This document shows, in pieces, positions 61,767 to 64,000 of a stretch of 64,000 nt of DNA. Below the pieces are notes generated by a model. The model was not told where the DNA came from. It did not search any database and was given only the letters and a program-made list of their open reading frames with translations. Source of the stretch: Paenibacillus sp. XY044 (GTDB taxonomy: Bacteria; Bacillota; Bacilli; Paenibacillales; Paenibacillaceae); NCBI RefSeq assembly GCF_002257645.1, contig NZ_NQMO01000009.1, positions 62,001 through 126,000 of the forward strand, written 5' to 3'. The position numbers were made by a program, and so were the translations under genes. The number at the start of each line of letters is the position of its first letter. Within the stretch, counting starts at the first letter, position 1.

Positions 61767-62177
61767 TCAGTGCATCTCAATCGGAGTTATGTCCCGGTTC
61801 AAACTCAAATTGACGGAATCCACATCCTCGATTAATACCTGCATCGAATTGAGCAGGGACAGGGTCAATCCGAAATTTTCGATATCCTTCTGGGGTTCAG
61901 GCATGGACAGAAACCGCGACAAGGTCGGGTTCAAGGCGTTCTGAAGCGTGACCTTCTCCAAAGTAACCAGCTTCTCATCGATCCGCTGCTGAATTTGCAG
62001 AATCGTTTGTCTGTTGGCCACTGAAATTTCGTCGACGATTTTGTCGCTGGCCACGATATACGCAATCAAGCCCATAATCAATACGGGAATCGTTGCGAGC
62101 AGCGAAGCGGCAACCAGCACTTTTTTGAATTCCGGCCCGGATGTCGATGCAAAGTAAGTCCACGGTTTTCTCATCAT
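61767..62177 (-). pseudogene. truncated membrane AraC-type regulator (N-terminus only)
   Basis: A 136-codon frame. It has TM1 (FKKVLVAASLLATIPVLIMGLIAYIVA) and the first half of a Cache-type sensor (DKIVDEISVANRQTILQIQQRIDEKLVTLEKVTLQ...LEDVDSVNLSLNRD), as in the 750-765 residue AraC regulators of this window. It then ends at a TGA 9 residues later. The HAMP, GGDEF-like and DNA-binding parts (about 620 residues) are missing. GGGGGAG precedes the ATG, so the stub may still be translated. It lies next to a glycosidase gene it may once have controlled. Confidence 0.78.
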
Positions 62178-62208
62178 TGATCTCCCCCCTCACCGGTCTC
62201 AAAATGAG

Positions 62209-62241
62209 GAAGAATCACCCTCTCGCCGGGATGATTCTTCT
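62209..62241 (-). terminator. hairpin after the glycosidase gene
   Basis: GAAGAATCA / TGATTCTTC with a 15-nt loop. On the minus strand a CATTTT run follows 3 nt later. It is the probable end of the glycosidase transcript. Confidence 0.6.
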
Positions 62242-62301
62242 CACAGAACGTCTCATATGATCAATAATCCGATAAAATGATGATTTACCTGACAAAAAAA
62301 C

Positions 62302-64000
62302 TCAATTAGTCGACACCTTTATCAGCTGTACCGGGCCCAACAGACCGGACGGGAAGGACTTGCCGTCAAACCGGTTGGCCAGGCTATTGGTAACAGACAC
62401 GCGCAGGCAATTCGTTCCAGGGAGCAGCCCCGCTTCTGCAATGTCAAAAACGTAAGGCTTCCACATCCGGACCCCCGCCTCCCGGCCGTTCACATGCAGC
62501 CGAACGAATTCATGGGCATCGCCGAGATCAAGCATGAGCTCCGCCCACTCGGACGGATCCGCCACCTCAAGACTCCTCTCGTAAATAACCGTTCCCGAGA
62601 AGTGGTTCATCCCTTCCCAACAAGTCCAAGACGACAGCGAAGGGAGCTCGCCGGTCCATGGCCCAACCACCACCTGCCAGCCTTCCGACAAGTCCTCGAC
62701 CGAAACATTCCCGGCCCTTATGCTCTGAACCGGCTGCGCTGTCACGCTTGACCCCTGGTCGTCCAAGGACGGATTCACGGCAATGATGATGCATTCCCTG
62801 CGCTCCAAGCGTATGTCGACGATCTGTCCATCCTTCGTTCGCACCGTCCCCGCCGCTTCGCATTCTCCCGTCCAAGGCCGCCAATATTCGGTCGTACCGG
62901 CGTGGTTCATCCATAGAGCACCTTCGTATCCTTCTTCGCCTTCATTGACGATGACACTGAAGCAGATACCGTTCTTCGTAACCCGGCTGATCCGAATGGC
63001 TTCCGCGGCGGGTTCGAGCCTATGCGTTCCGCCCAGCCTGCGCCCCAGCTCTTCCGGAATCTCTTCGACTCGGCTTACCGCGACCTGGCCGATATTCGCG
63101 CTCTGCTCGCCTACAGGATCCCATTCGAGGATCACGCCGCCCTGATTGGCAAACGTCCTCAGATTTTGCCGGCTGGCTGGCGTCATCCGAAGAGAATCCT
63201 CAATCAAGATCGCTTTATAACGGTAACCGGCAATCGCAATCGTCCCGTCCTCTATCTGGCAGGAGGTGTTCAGCAGCGATTCCTCCAAGTAATTGAACTC
63301 GATCTGCTGCTCATACAGCGGCTTGACGATTTGCCAAGGCAGGTACTTTGGCCCCGCCAGTACAGCGATCTCCGCCCCGTTCACGCCGCCCGTCATCATC
63401 CAGCTCATCCGCTTGATGTACCTTGCGAACCGGCCGTACTCAGGCCACCAAATGTTGTGAGGCCCAACATCCGGCGGACGCTCGTCCCTGCGCTCCCCGC
63501 GGATGGAGTAATAAAAGGCATGCGGGCTGATCAGATTGACGCCCCGGACGAACAGCCAGTCCAGGTACCATTTCATATTGTCAGCGCTCAGCGACCATCC
63601 GCCCTCGATTCCGCAGACGCCGAAGCATTCGTTCAGGTTTCTCCGTCTCCCCCGGTGACGCGCGGCATCCGACGAACACTTGCCCATGGTACTGTGCACG
63701 CCTATGAGCGACTTGCCGTCTTCAGGGGCAATATACCTCCAAACGACATCCTGCCCAGGGATATGAAAATGCTCCAGCAAACCGATGTCGTCGCTACCTG
63801 CCGGATGACCGGTGAGGCTAATGCCGTGGGCCTCGCACCAATCGGCGATTTGCTTATAATACGTGCGCGCCAGCCGGTTCCGAACCGCGGTTTCGTAGGC
63901 TTCCCGAACCGAAACGGTCGAGTCCCCCATCTCGAGCCACAGCGCCGGCAAATCCTGCTCGCGAAAGCCGCCGGCGATAAGCTCATTCAGGAAGCCGTTC
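62302..64000 (-). CDS. large glycosidase, GH106 alpha-L-rhamnosidase-like, 3' part only
   Basis: The gene continues past the window edge; 566 codons are visible. The visible part has YYKQIADWCEAHGISLTGHPAGS, HNIWWPEYGRFARYIKRMSWMMTGGVNGAEIAVL, a beta-sandwich region (EWDPVGEQSANIGQVAVSRVEEI) and a C-terminal jelly-roll like GH2 sugar-binding domains (FSGTVIYERSLEVADPSEWAELMLDLGDAHEFVRLHVNGREAGV). This combination resembles GH106 rhamnosidase-type proteins. The product would hydrolyse plant side chains such as those of rhamnogalacturonan. No ABC module is visible on this side. Confidence 0.72.
   Translation of the reverse strand, partial: NGFLNELIAGGFREQDLPALWLEMGDSTVSVREAYETAVRNRLARTYYKQIADWCEAHGISLTGHPAGSDDIGLLEHFHIPGQDVVWRYIAPEDGKSLIGVHSTMGKCSSDAARHRGRRRNLNECFGVCGIEGGWSLSADNMKWYLDWLFVRGVNLISPHAFYYSIRGERRDERPPDVGPHNIWWPEYGRFARYIKRMSWMMTGGVNGAEIAVLAGPKYLPWQIVKPLYEQQIEFNYLEESLLNTSCQIEDGTIAIAGYRYKAILIEDSLRMTPASRQNLRTFANQGGVILEWDPVGEQSANIGQVAVSRVEEIPEELGRRLGGTHRLEPAAEAIRISRVTKNGICFSVIVNEGEEGYEGALWMNHAGTTEYWRPWTGECEAAGTVRTKDGQIVDIRLERRECIIIAVNPSLDDQGSSVTAQPVQSIRAGNVSVEDLSEGWQVVVGPWTGELPSLSSWTCWEGMNHFSGTVIYERSLEVADPSEWAELMLDLGDAHEFVRLHVNGREAGVRMWKPYVFDIAEAGLLPGTNCLRVSVTNSLANRFDGKSFPSGLLGPVQLIKVSTN

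Overview
The window looks like a chromosomal segment of a spore-forming, low-to-mid-GC Firmicute, most probably Paenibacillus or a close relative. The basis is two gerA-type germination operons and a sleB-like cortex hydrolase, strong AAGGAGG-type ribosome sites almost everywhere, several LplB/LplC/lipoprotein sugar ABC modules paired with large membrane-anchored AraC-type regulators, and GlnR/TnrA, PerR, MhqR and CcpA-like operator sequences. No rRNA, tRNA, phage, IS transposase or CRISPR array was seen.

Layout. 0-3 kb: a streptomycin-type 6-adenylyltransferase, a decayed sugar permease, a small exported protein and an IseA-like exported protein. 3-8.7 kb: an alpha-galactoside locus (AraC regulator, permease, binding protein, permease, GH4 alpha-galactosidase), all on the minus strand. 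8.8-16.5 kb: a fucoside locus (membrane AraC regulator, two permeases, binding protein, GH29 alpha-L-fucosidase). 16.9-20.7 kb: sleB-like hydrolase, SRPBCC protein, a 111-bp tandem repeat, and a TetR/hydrolase pair divergent from an SDR. 20.7-26.7 kb: a LacI-controlled operon (GPH symporter, TIM-barrel isomerase, Gfo/Idh/MocA dehydrogenase) with two operator palindromes, then a BASS transporter. 26.9-33.1 kb: a third ABC module with its AraC regulator and a 37-residue zinc-ribbon gene. 33.2-36.5 kb: catalase with PerR-type boxes, divergent from an ECF sigma/membrane-partner pair with its own ECF-type promoter. 36.5-44.1 kb: a fourth ABC module plus dehydrogenase, divergent from its AraC regulator. 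44.4-48.2 kb: first ger operon (B-A-C order) and a relic of a YhdH-type oxidoreductase. 48.3-49.6 kb: SDR and HxlR. 49.8-55.6 kb: biuret/allophanate nitrogen operon. 55.7-57.8 kb: quinone-stress (MhqR/MhqO-like) operon. 57.9-61.6 kb: second ger operon (A-B-C). 61.7-64 kb: a truncated AraC-type sensor and the 3' part of a large glycosidase that runs off the window.

How it works together. Most of the segment is plant-polysaccharide scavenging. Four sugar ABC modules are present and none carries an ATPase, so they presumably share an MsmX-type ATPase encoded elsewhere. Several of them have CcpA-site-like sequences 45-65 bp upstream of a key gene. The most distinctive unit is the nitrogen operon: a biuret hydrolase, an NCS1 permease, a PucR regulator and an allophanate hydrolase, preceded by two exact matches to the TnrA/GlnR consensus. 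This predicts that biuret (or a compound degraded through it) is used as a nitrogen source under nitrogen limitation.
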